Source: JANXZS01 sp963797255 (GTDB lineage: Bacteria; Acidobacteriota; Terriglobia; Terriglobales; Acidobacteriaceae). Taken from it: a DNA stretch of 64,000 nucleotides. The notes under the pieces are model-generated. The model worked only from the letters and a program-made list of their open reading frames with translations, ran no database searches and was not told the origin of the DNA. Shown piece by piece: positions 53,595 through 62,443 of this stretch (positions are counted from its first letter, which is position 1; each line of letters starts with the position of its first letter). The stretch is from NCBI GenBank assembly GCA_963797255.1, contig CAWCOV010000021.1, positions 248,001 to 312,000 on the forward strand. Direction: 5' to 3'. The translations under genes were made by a program, and so were the position numbers.

Positions 53595-53978
53595 ATGATT
53601 TCCGCAGACGCTGTTGCAAACCCAGGGGGCTCGGCCCCCAAACAGCAGGGACTTCAATTGACGGAGCGTGCTCTCAATCGCATCCGCGTCGCCATGGCGA
53701 AAGAAAATATTTCGCCGGAAGAGGGCGGACTGCGCCTCGGAATACAAGGCGGCGGGTGCTCGGGTTTGTCTTACAATATTCGTTTCGACACACAGCCACG
53801 TGAACGCGATCGTATTTACAAGTTTCAGGACATCCGTGTTTTCATCGATCCCAAGTCCTTCATCTACCTCCATGGGATGATTCTCGATTACGAAGAGACC
53901 TTGATGCGCCAGGGGTTCAACTTCATCAATCCGAATTCGACGAAGTCGTGCGGCTGCGGCTCCTCGTTTTCGGCTTAG
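53595..53978 (+). CDS. iscA: A-type Fe-S carrier IscA
   Basis: 127 residues. The HesB/IscA core starts at about residue 20 (LQLTERALNRIRVAMAKE) and carries the three ligands C55 (GGGCSGLSY), C119 and C121 (SCGCGSSF). The N-terminus (MISADAVANPGGSAPKQQG) is a flexible extension of about 18 residues compared with E. coli IscA. It receives or relays Fe-S clusters to client proteins. The next gene starts 11 bases after the stop. Confidence 0.95.
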   Translation: MISADAVANPGGSAPKQQGLQLTERALNRIRVAMAKENISPEEGGLRLGIQGGGCSGLSYNIRFDTQPRERDRIYKFQDIRVFIDPKSFIYLHGMILDYEETLMRQGFNFINPNSTKSCGCGSSFSA

Positions 53979-53988
53979 GCCCTTCCCA

Positions 53989-54714
53989 ATGCCAGCTGCA
54001 GAAGAGAAACTCGCGGCAGTCGACTGCTGGTCATGCGGTACGCAAGTCGGTTCTGCACAGCTTTTTTGCACGAACTGCGGAAAAGTTCTCCCCGCTTCTA
54101 CGCTTGCAGATTACTTTCAGGTCTTCGGTCTTCCGCGGCGTTTCACAATCGAGACGCCGGAACTGGAACGTGTCTTCTACCGTTTAAGCCGAAAACTCCA
54201 TCCCGACGTATATGCGCGTGCCAGTGAAGAAGAGCAGGAGTGGAGCCTGCGGAATGCATCCCTGCTGAACGACGCCTATCGAACTCTGAAGGATCCCATC
54301 AGCCGAACCGAATATTTACTTAGGCTGGAAGGTGTTGAGATCGAGCAAGAGGGCAGGCAAAGCCAGGATCGTGTGAATCCGTCGCGTGTACCGCCCGACC
54401 TTCTCGAAGAAGTTTTCGAATTGAACATGCAGCTCGAAGAAATGCGAATGACCCGTAAATCCGGCGCGGACGATCCTGATCTTCGAAAGGATTTGTTGGA
54501 TGCGGAAAAACAATTTGAAGGGCAGCTCGCCGAAGTAGATGGATCGCTGCGAAAGCTATGGGAAGAATGGGACGACGCATCGGCCGTCTCGGACGGCTCG
54601 TCTTGGGTTGAACAGCGTCGTCAAAACGCGAAGCAGCAATTGGTGGCGCTTCTGGATCGCCGCCGGTACATTCGCAACCTGGTCCGCGATGTCAAAGAGA
54701 CGCTCGACTCGTAG
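53989..54714 (+). CDS. hscB: Co-chaperone HscB with N-terminal four-cysteine zinc finger
   Basis: 241 residues. The N-terminus contains C13, C16, C27 and C30 (DCWSCGTQVGSAQLFCTNCG), a CxxC...CxxC finger absent from E. coli HscB but known from eukaryotic HSC20. The J-domain follows (DYFQVFGLPRRFTIETPELERVFYRLSRKLHPDVYARA) with the essential H71-P-D. The C-terminal helical bundle (LEEVFELNMQLEEMRM) binds IscU. The protein delivers IscU to HscA and stimulates its ATPase. The length exceeds the usual 170-175 by the finger and C-terminal helices. Confidence 0.95.
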   Translation: MPAAEEKLAAVDCWSCGTQVGSAQLFCTNCGKVLPASTLADYFQVFGLPRRFTIETPELERVFYRLSRKLHPDVYARASEEEQEWSLRNASLLNDAYRTLKDPISRTEYLLRLEGVEIEQEGRQSQDRVNPSRVPPDLLEEVFELNMQLEEMRMTRKSGADDPDLRKDLLDAEKQFEGQLAEVDGSLRKLWEEWDDASAVSDGSSWVEQRRQNAKQQLVALLDRRRYIRNLVRDVKETLDS

Positions 54715-54756
54715 CTCGAGGGCGGACGATAAGAATCTGGTTGGTTTAGAGAGAAC

Positions 54757-56697
54757 ATGGCAGAAGAGAGAGTGATTGGCATCGATCTGGGCACGACGAA
54801 TTCCCTCGTGGCCTTCATGTACAACGAACGTCCCGTCGTCATTCCGGGCGAGGACGGCGTAAACCTCGTGCCGTCTGTCGTAGCGCTGGATCCAATTGTG
54901 AATTCCTCCGCACGGCCCACAGTGGTTGTTGGAAATGGAGCCCGCAAGTCCTTAATCTCCTCTCCGAATCGCGCCGTCTATTCGGTTAAGCGCCTGATGG
55001 GACGTGGTGTTGAAGATGTGCAGGAAGAACTGAAGTTGTTCCCGTTTCGGCTTGCGGAAAATATTCAGCCCGGAGAAGTATTGCGAATCCGGCTCGGCGA
55101 GATGGAATTCACACCATCCGAAATCTCGGCTTATATTCTGCGGCAGCTCAAGCGGAATGCCGAACGCTACTTCGGTGGAACAGTCACCAAAGCCGTAATC
55201 ACTGTGCCCGCGTATTTCAATGACGCGCAGCGCCAGGCGACGAAAGATGCAGGAAGAATGGCGGGGCTTGAGGTATTGCGTCTCGTGAATGAGCCCACCG
55301 CCGCAGCCTTGGCTTATGGTCTCGATCGCGAGAAAGAAGGCATCATCGCTGTGTACGATCTGGGCGGTGGCACCTTCGATATCTCCATTTTGAAGTTGCA
55401 GGATGGCATCTTCGAGGTTGTTGCGACCAACGGAGACACGCACCTGGGCGGGGACGACATTGACAACCTGCTGATCGCGATCGCCATCGACGATATCAAA
55501 GGGGATCTCGGACTGGACGTGCGCAAAAATGCGGAGGCTATTCAGGCCATCCGCAAAGCTGTGATTGAAGCAAAAATTGAGCTATCTTCCGATCATGCAG
55601 CCAAGCTTGAAATCGATCTTCCGGGCGGCCAGAAGTACCGTCGTGAAATCACGCGTGAACAATTCGAACAGCTAGTAAAGCCCGTTCTTGAACGGACCGT
55701 TGGCCCGGTACGCCAAGCCCTCAAGGATTCGGGCCTCAGCCCCGATCAGATCAATGAGGTTGTTCTTGTCGGCGGATCAACGCGAATTCCAGCTGCACGA
55801 AAGCTTGTCGATGAACTTTTCCAGCTGTCAGCACGCGGCAAAAAACCGCATATCGAACTGAACCCGGATGAAGTGGTCGCGCTGGGTGCGGCGGTGCAGG
55901 CCCACATCCTAGGCGGTGGTTCAAAGGCTACTGAGGACATGCTGCTTCTCGATGTGACCCCTCTCTCTCTGGGTATTGAGGCGCTTGGCGGCGTAGTCGC
56001 AAAGATCATCGATCGCAACTCCACCATTCCTGCTTCGGCGACGGAGCATTTCACCACCGGCGTCGATGGGCAGACGAACGTGGCGATTCACGTAGTTCAA
56101 GGTGAGCGCGAACTTGCAAAAGATTGCCGCTCACTTGCGCGATTCGACTTGAAGGGTATCCCTCCGATGAGTGCCGGGCTGCCTCGCATCGAAGTGAAGT
56201 TCTTGATCGATGCAAACGGCATCCTTCACGTCTCCGCGCGAGAGCAACGCAGTGGAAAGCAGGCAGAGGTGGAAGTTAAGCCCACATATGGCCTGACCGA
56301 TGAGCAAGTCGAAACTATGATTCTCGAGTCTTTCGACTACGCGGAAGAGGACTTCCATGTCCGCCAGGTGATCGAGGCTCGCAACGAGGCAGAAACGATT
56401 CTTGCCGCTGTTGAGAAAGCGCCTCAGCATCCTGCGTGGCAACAGCTAACACCTGAAGAGCATGCAGAAATCGCACGGCTCAACCGAGCACTCCTCGCGG
56501 TGAAACAGGGAGACGATCTGCCCGCCATTCGACAGGCAACGGAAGCATTGGACAAAGCAACGCGACGCTTTGCGGAATTGATGATGGAGCAGGCCGTATC
56601 CAGCGCCATCAAGGGGGAGACGATGGACTCGGCCAGTACCAAGCTCGGAGAAGGGCCAACTGCTCCCCACGAAATTGCGCCGGCAGAGTTCAAGTAG
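54757..56697 (+). CDS. hscA: Fe-S chaperone HscA (Hsp70 family)
   Basis: 646 residues. The nucleotide-binding domain has VIGIDLGTTNSLVAF, TVPAYFNDAQRQATKDAGRMAGLEVLRLVNEPTAAALAYG and YDLGGGTFDISIL. The substrate domain follows from about residue 395 (LLLDVTPLSLGIEALGG), then a helical lid. The linker DVTPLSLG is typical. ATP-driven binding to the LPPVK site of IscU releases the finished cluster. The context with HscB and IscU supports HscA over DnaK. The C-terminal acidic DnaK tail (EEVD-like) is absent, which also favours HscA. Confidence 0.95.
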   Translation: MAEERVIGIDLGTTNSLVAFMYNERPVVIPGEDGVNLVPSVVALDPIVNSSARPTVVVGNGARKSLISSPNRAVYSVKRLMGRGVEDVQEELKLFPFRLAENIQPGEVLRIRLGEMEFTPSEISAYILRQLKRNAERYFGGTVTKAVITVPAYFNDAQRQATKDAGRMAGLEVLRLVNEPTAAALAYGLDREKEGIIAVYDLGGGTFDISILKLQDGIFEVVATNGDTHLGGDDIDNLLIAIAIDDIKGDLGLDVRKNAEAIQAIRKAVIEAKIELSSDHAAKLEIDLPGGQKYRREITREQFEQLVKPVLERTVGPVRQALKDSGLSPDQINEVVLVGGSTRIPAARKLVDELFQLSARGKKPHIELNPDEVVALGAAVQAHILGGGSKATEDMLLLDVTPLSLGIEALGGVVAKIIDRNSTIPASATEHFTTGVDGQTNVAIHVVQGERELAKDCRSLARFDLKGIPPMSAGLPRIEVKFLIDANGILHVSAREQRSGKQAEVEVKPTYGLTDEQVETMILESFDYAEEDFHVRQVIEARNEAETILAAVEKAPQHPAWQQLTPEEHAEIARLNRALLAVKQGDDLPAIRQATEALDKATRRFAELMMEQAVSSAIKGETMDSASTKLGEGPTAPHEIAPAEFK

Positions 56698-56736
56698 CGC
56701 AGATAGTAAGTTCGAGAACGGATTGAGAGAAGACCG

Positions 56737-57168
56737 ATGTCAACTGAAAAAAGTGATGAAGTAGATCTGAGCAAACCGCCCGCCGAGGGCATGGTTCGAG
56801 TTACGTTTATGCCGGAAGGCAAAACCATCGAATTTGAATACGGCACCATGCCGTATGACCATCACGGCAAACCCATGTCGTTCCTCGACGTAGCCGAGAA
56901 TTACGGCATTTTCCTCGACCACGCCTGTGGTGGGGTCTGCGCATGTACTACCTGCCACATCTGGGTGAAGGAAGGCGCGAAGGGCATTAGCGAAGCTGAG
57001 GACGACGAACTCGATCGCATGGATATGGCTGCGGATCAGCAATTGAATTCTCGACTTGGCTGCCAGGCGGTTATCACGGGGCCAGGAGCTTACGTGGTGG
57101 AAATTCCCAGCTGGAACCGCAATTACGTTTCTGAAGGTAAGCCGCTTACGTTGAGCCAGGGAAAGTAG
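56737..57168 (+). CDS. fdx: [2Fe-2S] ferredoxin of the isc operon
   Basis: 143 residues, longer than the usual 111. The cluster ligands C64, C70, C73 and C109 are arranged CX5CX2CX35C (DHACGGVCACTTC and RLGCQAV). The conserved EAEDDELDRMD and SRLGCQ sequences match the adrenodoxin-type Fdx that serves ISC assembly. An N-terminal extension of about 15 residues and an insertion around residues 37-46 (TMPYDHHGKP) make up the length. It supplies electrons for cluster building on IscU. Confidence 0.95.
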   Translation: MSTEKSDEVDLSKPPAEGMVRVTFMPEGKTIEFEYGTMPYDHHGKPMSFLDVAENYGIFLDHACGGVCACTTCHIWVKEGAKGISEAEDDELDRMDMAADQQLNSRLGCQAVITGPGAYVVEIPSWNRNYVSEGKPLTLSQGK

Positions 57169-57173
57169 GAGTG

Positions 57174-57389
57174 ATGCCGAAAGAATTGACTTGGTTAGAT
57201 GCCGAGGACATCGGAATTTTGTTGCAGGAAAAGTTTCCCGAGACGGACCCTCTTACAGTCCGGTTCACGGACTTACGCCAGTATGTCATCGAGTTGCCGG
57301 GCTTCACCGATGATCCGGCGAAATCAAATGAGTCAAAGCTGGAAGCGATTCAGATGGCGTGGCACGAAGAATATCTCGACGCGAAGTAG
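57174..57389 (+). CDS. iscX: ISC-associated protein IscX
   Basis: 71 residues. ATG 57174 follows GGAG closely and fits the family start. The sequence MPKELTWLDAEDIGILLQEKFPETDPLTVRFTDLRQYVIELPGF and the end IQMAWHEEYLDAK match IscX (YfhJ), an acidic iron-dependent modulator that binds IscS. It is the last gene of the operon; the stop is 25 bases before the convergent YraN gene. Confidence 0.93.
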   Translation: MPKELTWLDAEDIGILLQEKFPETDPLTVRFTDLRQYVIELPGFTDDPAKSNESKLEAIQMAWHEEYLDAK

Positions 57390-57414
57390 CCGCCAGGCCT
57401 CGTGGATCGTCTAA

Positions 57415-57873
57415 TTAATACCAATCGAATGCGCCACGGAATAGTTCAAATTCCGGGGCGCTTGTTTTTGACGGATAGACAGAAACAATATCGAAGCGTG
57501 TAGGTGGCCGTGGAGAAAGGGACCGCAAGTAAACATTCGCAAGCCTGCGTAGAGTGCTTCGTTTCTCCTCATCGACCGAAGCTTCCGCGGTGGCAACAGA
57601 GCGACTGGAGCGGGTTTTCACTTCAATGAAGCAGAGCGTATCCTTTTCCCAGGCAATCAGGTCGATATCGCCGGGCCGGAGGCCTGATCGATAGCGTTGT
57701 GCAACAACGGTGTAACCCTGGCGTCGCAGAAAGAAGAAAGCAGTCTCTTCTCCCCGTTCACCGGTTACGAGGTGTGGCGACTTCAATGGTGGTCTGTGTC
57801 GATCAATCCACCGATCGGCAATGTGCACGACACCTTCGAAGACACGAAGATGGGCTTGGGTTAGAAGGAACAT
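57415..57873 (-). CDS. YraN/UPF0102-family predicted nuclease
   Basis: About 152 residues. ATG 57873 gives MFLLTQAHLRVF; longer frames are not convincing. The family core is GERGEETAFFFLRRQGYTVVAQRYRS, then the nuclease-like D-x-D and E-x-K in GDIDLIAWEKDTLCFIEVKTRSSRS, and RFDIVSVYPSK. This matches the PD-(D/E)XK fold of UPF0102 proteins, thought to act in DNA processing. It is divergent from the CDF transporter with 66 bases between start codons. Confidence 0.88.
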   Translation of the reverse strand: MFLLTQAHLRVFEGVVHIADRWIDRHRPPLKSPHLVTGERGEETAFFFLRRQGYTVVAQRYRSGLRPGDIDLIAWEKDTLCFIEVKTRSSRSVATAEASVDEEKRSTLRRLANVYLRSLSPRPPTRFDIVSVYPSKTSAPEFELFRGAFDWY

Positions 57874-57939
57874 TGCTAGTATTCTCCGCCTTACTGCATC
57901 GTTCGCCAAGAGAATAGCGTCTACCTGGATTTGGAGAGG

Positions 57940-58608
57940 ATGGAAAGAGCCGTGGACATGAAGACAGTAATCCAATCGCCTGCTGCAAGTGTGGCACCGT
58001 GCTCCCCTGTCTCCGGATGCGGAACCCAGCATACGCGGGTGATCGGCTATCTGCAGGGAATCACAATCGCATGGATGCTGTTGGAGTGTTCGGTAGCTCT
58101 TATCGCTTCTGCGAGAGCACATAGTTCCGTGCTGTTGGCGTTCGGATCTGACAGCGTAATTGAATTGCTTTCCGCAACTGTCGTTCTCATGCAGTTCTCG
58201 AAAGGCATTCGTTTGAATGCCGATCGTGCATCGCGTATTGCCGGTGTGCTCCTCTTCGTTCTCGCCGGAGTCGTTGTTATTACGTCAATTGCGTCTCTCG
58301 TTTTCCATCTCGAGCCGAGTCCAAGCCTGCTTGGCATCTGCATCACCGTGGCCGCGCTCATCGTCATGCCGGTTCTGAGCGCCGCGAAAAGTCATTTCGC
58401 GCATCTCACCGGAAACGGCGCCTTGGCGGCGGATTCAGTACAGTCGGCAACCTGCGCCTACCTCGCCGCGATTACTTTGGCGGGACTAGCCGTGAATGCG
58501 ATGTTCCACCTTCCATGGGTTGACTCAATCGCGGCGCTTGGCGTAACGCCGATTCTTATCATGGAAGGAAGACGCGCCCTACGAGGCGAAAACTGTGGCT
58601 GCTGCTGA
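57940..58608 (+). CDS. CDF-like cation transporter, short form
   Basis: About 222 residues. ATG 57940 is chosen; TTG 57931 and ATG 57958 are alternatives. Five or six hydrophobic segments run from IGYLQGITIAWMLLECSVALIASARA to the C-terminus, with D in GSDSVIELLSATVVLMQF and ADSVQSATC at the positions of the metal-binding site of CDF proteins. The usual C-terminal cytoplasmic domain is missing, so it is at the short end of the family. It ends ENCGCC, a possible metal contact. The metal is not predictable. Confidence 0.75.
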   Translation: MERAVDMKTVIQSPAASVAPCSPVSGCGTQHTRVIGYLQGITIAWMLLECSVALIASARAHSSVLLAFGSDSVIELLSATVVLMQFSKGIRLNADRASRIAGVLLFVLAGVVVITSIASLVFHLEPSPSLLGICITVAALIVMPVLSAAKSHFAHLTGNGALAADSVQSATCAYLAAITLAGLAVNAMFHLPWVDSIAALGVTPILIMEGRRALRGENCGCC

Positions 58609-58621
58609 ACCACGTTGCTGC

Positions 58622-60226
58622 TTAAGCAGTTCGTTCCTCAAAGCGGCTGTCCAATAGATCGAGTTCCCGCTCCAGCCGCCGCAGCACCTGATCGTTGATG
58701 AGGTTCTCATCTCGCAGCCGCACTGCGGCTAGCCGCTCGATATCCCGCAATTGTTGCGATAACTCCCGCACCCCTTGATATTTCCTGATCTCCGAAGCCG
58801 GCTCAGAGCAGTCAATCAATGCCAGCCTCTCCTGGTAATGGCCCATCATGTCTTCTACTACTGCCCTCTCGTGTCCGGAGTCGTGCTTCGACATTTCATC
58901 TAGGTGGTCCAGTACGGCGAGCACCATGGTTCGCCTTGCCTGTCGCTCCTCCAGGCTCTCCGTCTGGGCGGCGGAGAATCCCAGTAGGCGGATGATCAAT
59001 GGCAAACTAAGGCCCTGCACAACCAGCGTGATGAGGATAACGGAGAATGTTAGAAACAAGATGAGATTGCGCTGCGCAAACGGTTTGCCGTTCTCCAGGG
59101 TTTCGGGCAAGGATAGTGCGGCAGCCAATGCGACCACGCCCCGCATCCCTGTCCAGCCAAGAATGAAAACTTGTTTGCCACCTAAAGGCGGATTGGACTG
59201 GTGCAGAAACTGCCTGTCGATAAAGTGTGCCAGGCTCGATCCCGGCCACACGATCAACAATCGCAGCACGATCAGCAAGAGTGAAAATCCCAACCCAAGG
59301 ATGATCAGTTCGCGCAAACTCGTTCCTCGTATCCCGGCGAGCACCGATCTGAGCTGCAGGCCCATCACGATAAAAACAACGCCATTCAGAAGAAAATCGA
59401 GCGTGTCCCACACGGCGTCTGATTCGATTCGTGCGCGAGTGCTCAACAATACAGAATTCTTGCGTCCGAAATAGAGCCCGCACACAACCACGGCGAGCAC
59501 TCCAGAGGCATTTATTTCGTCTGCAGCCAGATAGCTCAGGTAAGGCGCCAACAAGCTGATCGTGATTTCAATCGGCGAGTCGGTGACATAGAGTTGAACC
59601 CAGTGCATCATCCACGCCACAATAAAACCGGTCAGCACCCCAGCCACAGTCAGATACAGCAGGTGAAGCGATCCTTGCACGAAAGTTACGTGCTGCCCTT
59701 TGATCAAAAGCGCTACGGAAAGTTCCAGCGCCAGCAATCCGGTCGCGTCATTCATCAGGCTCTCGCCTTCGATAATGTCGATAATTCTCTCCGGAAGTCC
59801 GAGCCTCCTTGCAATGGCAGACGCGGCGATCGCGTCCGTTGTCGAAACAACTGCTCCCAGCACCAGGCCGGACTGGAAATCAATTCCAGGAAGAAACCAG
59901 TGGCTCAAATACGCCACGCCGAAGACCGTTATCGTGACCAGTCCGAAGACAAGCAGGAAGATGTAGCTCAAGTTCGCTCGAAAATCACGCCACGATGTGT
60001 GAAACGCAGAAGCGAAAAGAAGCGGAGGCAATAACACCAGAAAAAATAGGTTGGGATTGAGCGGGATTCTCGGCATCCCCGGAATGAGGCTTAGGACAAG
60101 GCCACCCACCACCAGCACGATGGGGTAAGGCGTCTGGAAGCGGCGCGCCAAAGCTGCAAGTGCAGCAACGCCAACAATCAGCAGGAGCAATAAGGCTTGC
60201 GCTTCAGGTAGACTGTCCGCGTTCAT
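58622..60226 (-). CDS. CPA1-family Na+/H+ antiporter
   Basis: About 534 residues with twelve membrane spans. ATG 60226 is chosen because GGGAG lies upstream; ATG 60244 is possible. Family motifs are LGAVVSTTDAIAASAIARRLGLP and EGESLMNDATGLLALELSVALL, with the transport aspartates in T-T-D-A and N-D-A-T. GWTGMRGVVALAAALSLP follows. A cytoplasmic C-tail of about 110 residues (LEERQARRTMVLAVLDHLDEM) is a likely regulatory or pH-sensing domain. It probably extrudes Na+ or K+ in exchange for protons. Confidence 0.9.
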   Translation of the reverse strand: MNADSLPEAQALLLLLIVGVAALAALARRFQTPYPIVLVVGGLVLSLIPGMPRIPLNPNLFFLVLLPPLLFASAFHTSWRDFRANLSYIFLLVFGLVTITVFGVAYLSHWFLPGIDFQSGLVLGAVVSTTDAIAASAIARRLGLPERIIDIIEGESLMNDATGLLALELSVALLIKGQHVTFVQGSLHLLYLTVAGVLTGFIVAWMMHWVQLYVTDSPIEITISLLAPYLSYLAADEINASGVLAVVVCGLYFGRKNSVLLSTRARIESDAVWDTLDFLLNGVVFIVMGLQLRSVLAGIRGTSLRELIILGLGFSLLLIVLRLLIVWPGSSLAHFIDRQFLHQSNPPLGGKQVFILGWTGMRGVVALAAALSLPETLENGKPFAQRNLILFLTFSVILITLVVQGLSLPLIIRLLGFSAAQTESLEERQARRTMVLAVLDHLDEMSKHDSGHERAVVEDMMGHYQERLALIDCSEPASEIRKYQGVRELSQQLRDIERLAAVRLRDENLINDQVLRRLERELDLLDSRFEERTA

Positions 60227-60431
60227 AGAATCCGTAGCTCCCATGAGATGGCGAAAAGTAAATCGGAGAAATCGCTCCGAGTCCCGGCAAAGTCCGCAGC
60301 TTTACATTGACACAAGCTGGAAGAACCTCTCTTTGATACCAGACCAGGAAAGCGGATTTGCACTAAGATATCCAGATTCGATGCTCGATCAAGCATCGAA
60401 GTAACTAGGCCCGGCAACACGAAAGGATGCG

Positions 60432-60608
60432 ATGAAGCAGTCGACGATTTTCTGGATCTGGCTGATAGGCGGTCTGGTATGGCTCGTCAACTCGGCGATC
60501 CAGTGGCACGTTGGATCGACAGGGCACGCGCTCATTACCCTGGTGGTTGCCGCTCTGTTTTTCGGCGCCGCATTTCAGACCCGGCGAAGAAGCAAACTCC
60601 AACCCTAG
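60432..60608 (+). CDS. Small membrane protein, 58 residues, unknown
   Basis: ATG 60432 has AAAGGA four bases upstream. The 58-residue product has two hydrophobic segments (STIFWIWLIGGLVWLVNSA and ALITLVVAALFFGAAF) linked by QWHVGSTGH and ending in a basic tail (RRRSKLQP), a hairpin topology with both ends inside. A strong terminator follows 19 bases after the stop, consistent with a transcribed gene. The family resembles many short uncharacterised membrane proteins of this phylum; no function can be given. Confidence 0.6.
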   Translation: MKQSTIFWIWLIGGLVWLVNSAIQWHVGSTGHALITLVVAALFFGAAFQTRRRSKLQP

Positions 60609-60627
60609 AGATTCAAGCCTCAGACTG

Positions 60628-60670
60628 CTCCAGCCCTGTGCCTGACGTCACAGCACAGGGTGGAGTTCTT
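60628..60670. terminator. Hairpin terminator between convergent genes
   Basis: CTCCA-g-CCCTGTGC (60628-60641) pairs with GCACAGGG-TGGAG (60653-60665), with one bulge and an 11-base loop, followed by TTCTT on the plus strand. It can serve both the small membrane protein gene and the aminotransferase gene. Confidence 0.8.
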
Positions 60671-60679
60671 GACCTTTCC

Positions 60680-62104
60680 TTAGCCCGCCGAGATAGCCAT
60701 GGACGGGGAACGGTCCTGCGACCGACCTACCGCTTCAATGCATTCTTCCAGGATGTCCAGGGCGATCATCGCTTCGTACTTATTCACCACAAGCGGCGGC
60801 GATAGCCGGAAGGACGTTTCCCCGCAGCCCAGGATCAGAAGCCCGCGCTTGAACGCGAGTTCGACGATGGCGTCTCGCCATGCTCCGGCAACTTCGCGCG
60901 TCGCCTGGTCTTTCACAATCTCCACGCCGATCATCAGCCCGCGTCCACGCACCTCGCCGACAATGCCAAACCGCATCGGCCATTCACTCATCCGCTCCAA
61001 CATCAGGCTGCCTACGGTGGCAGCATTGGCAATCGCTTCACGGTCGAGAATGTCCATTGTGGCAAGTGCTGCGGCGATAGAAACAGGGTTGCCGCCGAAT
61101 GTGGAGGCATGGGAGCCGGGTTTCCAATCCATGATCTCAGCACGGGTCATGCAGACGCCCAGCGGCATACCGGAGGCAATGCCTTTGGCCATGCAAATGA
61201 TGTCCGGCTGCACGCCGGTGTGCTCCACGGCCCACCATTTGCCGGTTCTGCCCGCGCCCGACTGAACTTCATCGACCACCAGCAGAATGCCGTATTTGTC
61301 GCAGATCCTGCGAAGCTCCTGCATGAAGATGGTGGGTGCAACGACGTATCCGCCTTCTCCCTGGATCGGCTCAACGAAAATGGCGGCCACTTCCTCAGGC
61401 GCCAGCGTTGTGTGAAACAGCTTCTCCTCGATATATCGTGCGCAACCCAGTGCGAACGACTCTTCATCTTGGGGGCCGCCCGAGCATCCGCGATACGTGT
61501 AGGGATACCGTACGTGGGTCACCCCGGGAAGCATGGGAGAAAAGCGCCTCTTCTGTTGAGGCTTCGAGGCAGTCAGCGAAAGTGCGCCCATCGTGCGTCC
61601 GTGAAATGCTCCGAAAAAGGCGATCACATTCTGACGTTGGGTGTGATAGCGCGCCACTTTAAGCGCACACTCCACTGCTTCCGCACCGGAGTTGCCGTAG
61701 TAGAAGCGATGCGGTCCGGGCATGGGAGCGATAGCCGAAAGACGTTCCGCAAGCGTGATCATGTGTTCATAATAAAAATCCGTTCCAGACATGTGAATCA
61801 GTTCACCGGCCTGTTTCTGGATCGCCGCAACAACCTCCGGATGACAATGTCCCGTAGACGTAACCGCGATGCCCGCCGCGAAATCCAAAAAGACATTTCC
61901 GTCGACATCTTCTACGCGCAGACCGCGGCCGCGCTTGGCCACCAACGGATAGGAGCGCGTATAGCTCGGCGACATCAGGCGATCGTCCGCCTCAACTACT
62001 GCTCTTGCTTTCGGGCCGGGCAGAGGTCCCAGAAGATTGGGACCAAACTGAGCCCTAAGCTCGGGTGTTAAAACACTGCTGCCATGTTCAGATTTGGTGT
62101 GCAT
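60680..62104 (-). CDS. Class III PLP aminotransferase (acetylornithine / 4-aminobutyrate type)
   Basis: 474 residues. The start at 62104 has GAGGAG seven bases upstream. Fold type I class III marks are YGNSGAEAVECALKVAR, AFFGAFHGRTMGALSLTASK, AIFVEPIQGEGGYVVAPTIFMQELRRICDKYGILLVVDEVQSGAGRTGK and the PLP lysine K307 in IICMAKGIASGMPLG. The protein is longer than ArgD (about 400) and resembles GABA or beta-alanine aminotransferases. The amino donor and acceptor are not decided by sequence alone. No arginine or GABA gene is adjacent. Confidence 0.88.
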   Translation of the reverse strand: MHTKSEHGSSVLTPELRAQFGPNLLGPLPGPKARAVVEADDRLMSPSYTRSYPLVAKRGRGLRVEDVDGNVFLDFAAGIAVTSTGHCHPEVVAAIQKQAGELIHMSGTDFYYEHMITLAERLSAIAPMPGPHRFYYGNSGAEAVECALKVARYHTQRQNVIAFFGAFHGRTMGALSLTASKPQQKRRFSPMLPGVTHVRYPYTYRGCSGGPQDEESFALGCARYIEEKLFHTTLAPEEVAAIFVEPIQGEGGYVVAPTIFMQELRRICDKYGILLVVDEVQSGAGRTGKWWAVEHTGVQPDIICMAKGIASGMPLGVCMTRAEIMDWKPGSHASTFGGNPVSIAAALATMDILDREAIANAATVGSLMLERMSEWPMRFGIVGEVRGRGLMIGVEIVKDQATREVAGAWRDAIVELAFKRGLLILGCGETSFRLSPPLVVNKYEAMIALDILEECIEAVGRSQDRSPSMAISAG

Positions 62105-62443
62105 TACGTTTCTCCTCGAGGTGACCAGCGTTTGCTGCGTATGAAATACGCCCGTCGAATCCGGTTGTTTTCCGGATCGCTCACAGCAATCAGTGACTGG
62201 ACTCTATGAGACTAGTCACCCGCAAACAGGCTAGGTCGGGTGCGGGACGGGAGAACGCGAAGGTGTTTACGCGGAGAAAAGGCATACGCGAAGGATCGCG
62301 ACCAGCGATGGCGGCTGGTGAGGGCCCAAATCGAGACAGGCTGCGGTCTGCAGGTCATGCGCTCGTTCCCCCGGATGACGAGAGAATAGCACGCCCCGCT
62401 ATGGTTGCAGAAGGCGGTCACGGTTGTACGATGGTGACAACCG
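62105..62443. other. Intergenic region between divergent aminotransferase and EamA genes
   Basis: 339 bases. Both promoters must lie here. Frames on either strand look like shadows with no ribosome-binding site. No RNA gene or clear operator is recognised. Confidence 0.4.

Noticed and set aside
61109..62071. 320-codon plus-strand frame opposite the aminotransferase
   Set aside because: The aminotransferase on the other strand has intact motifs and a strong ribosome-binding site; this is its shadow.
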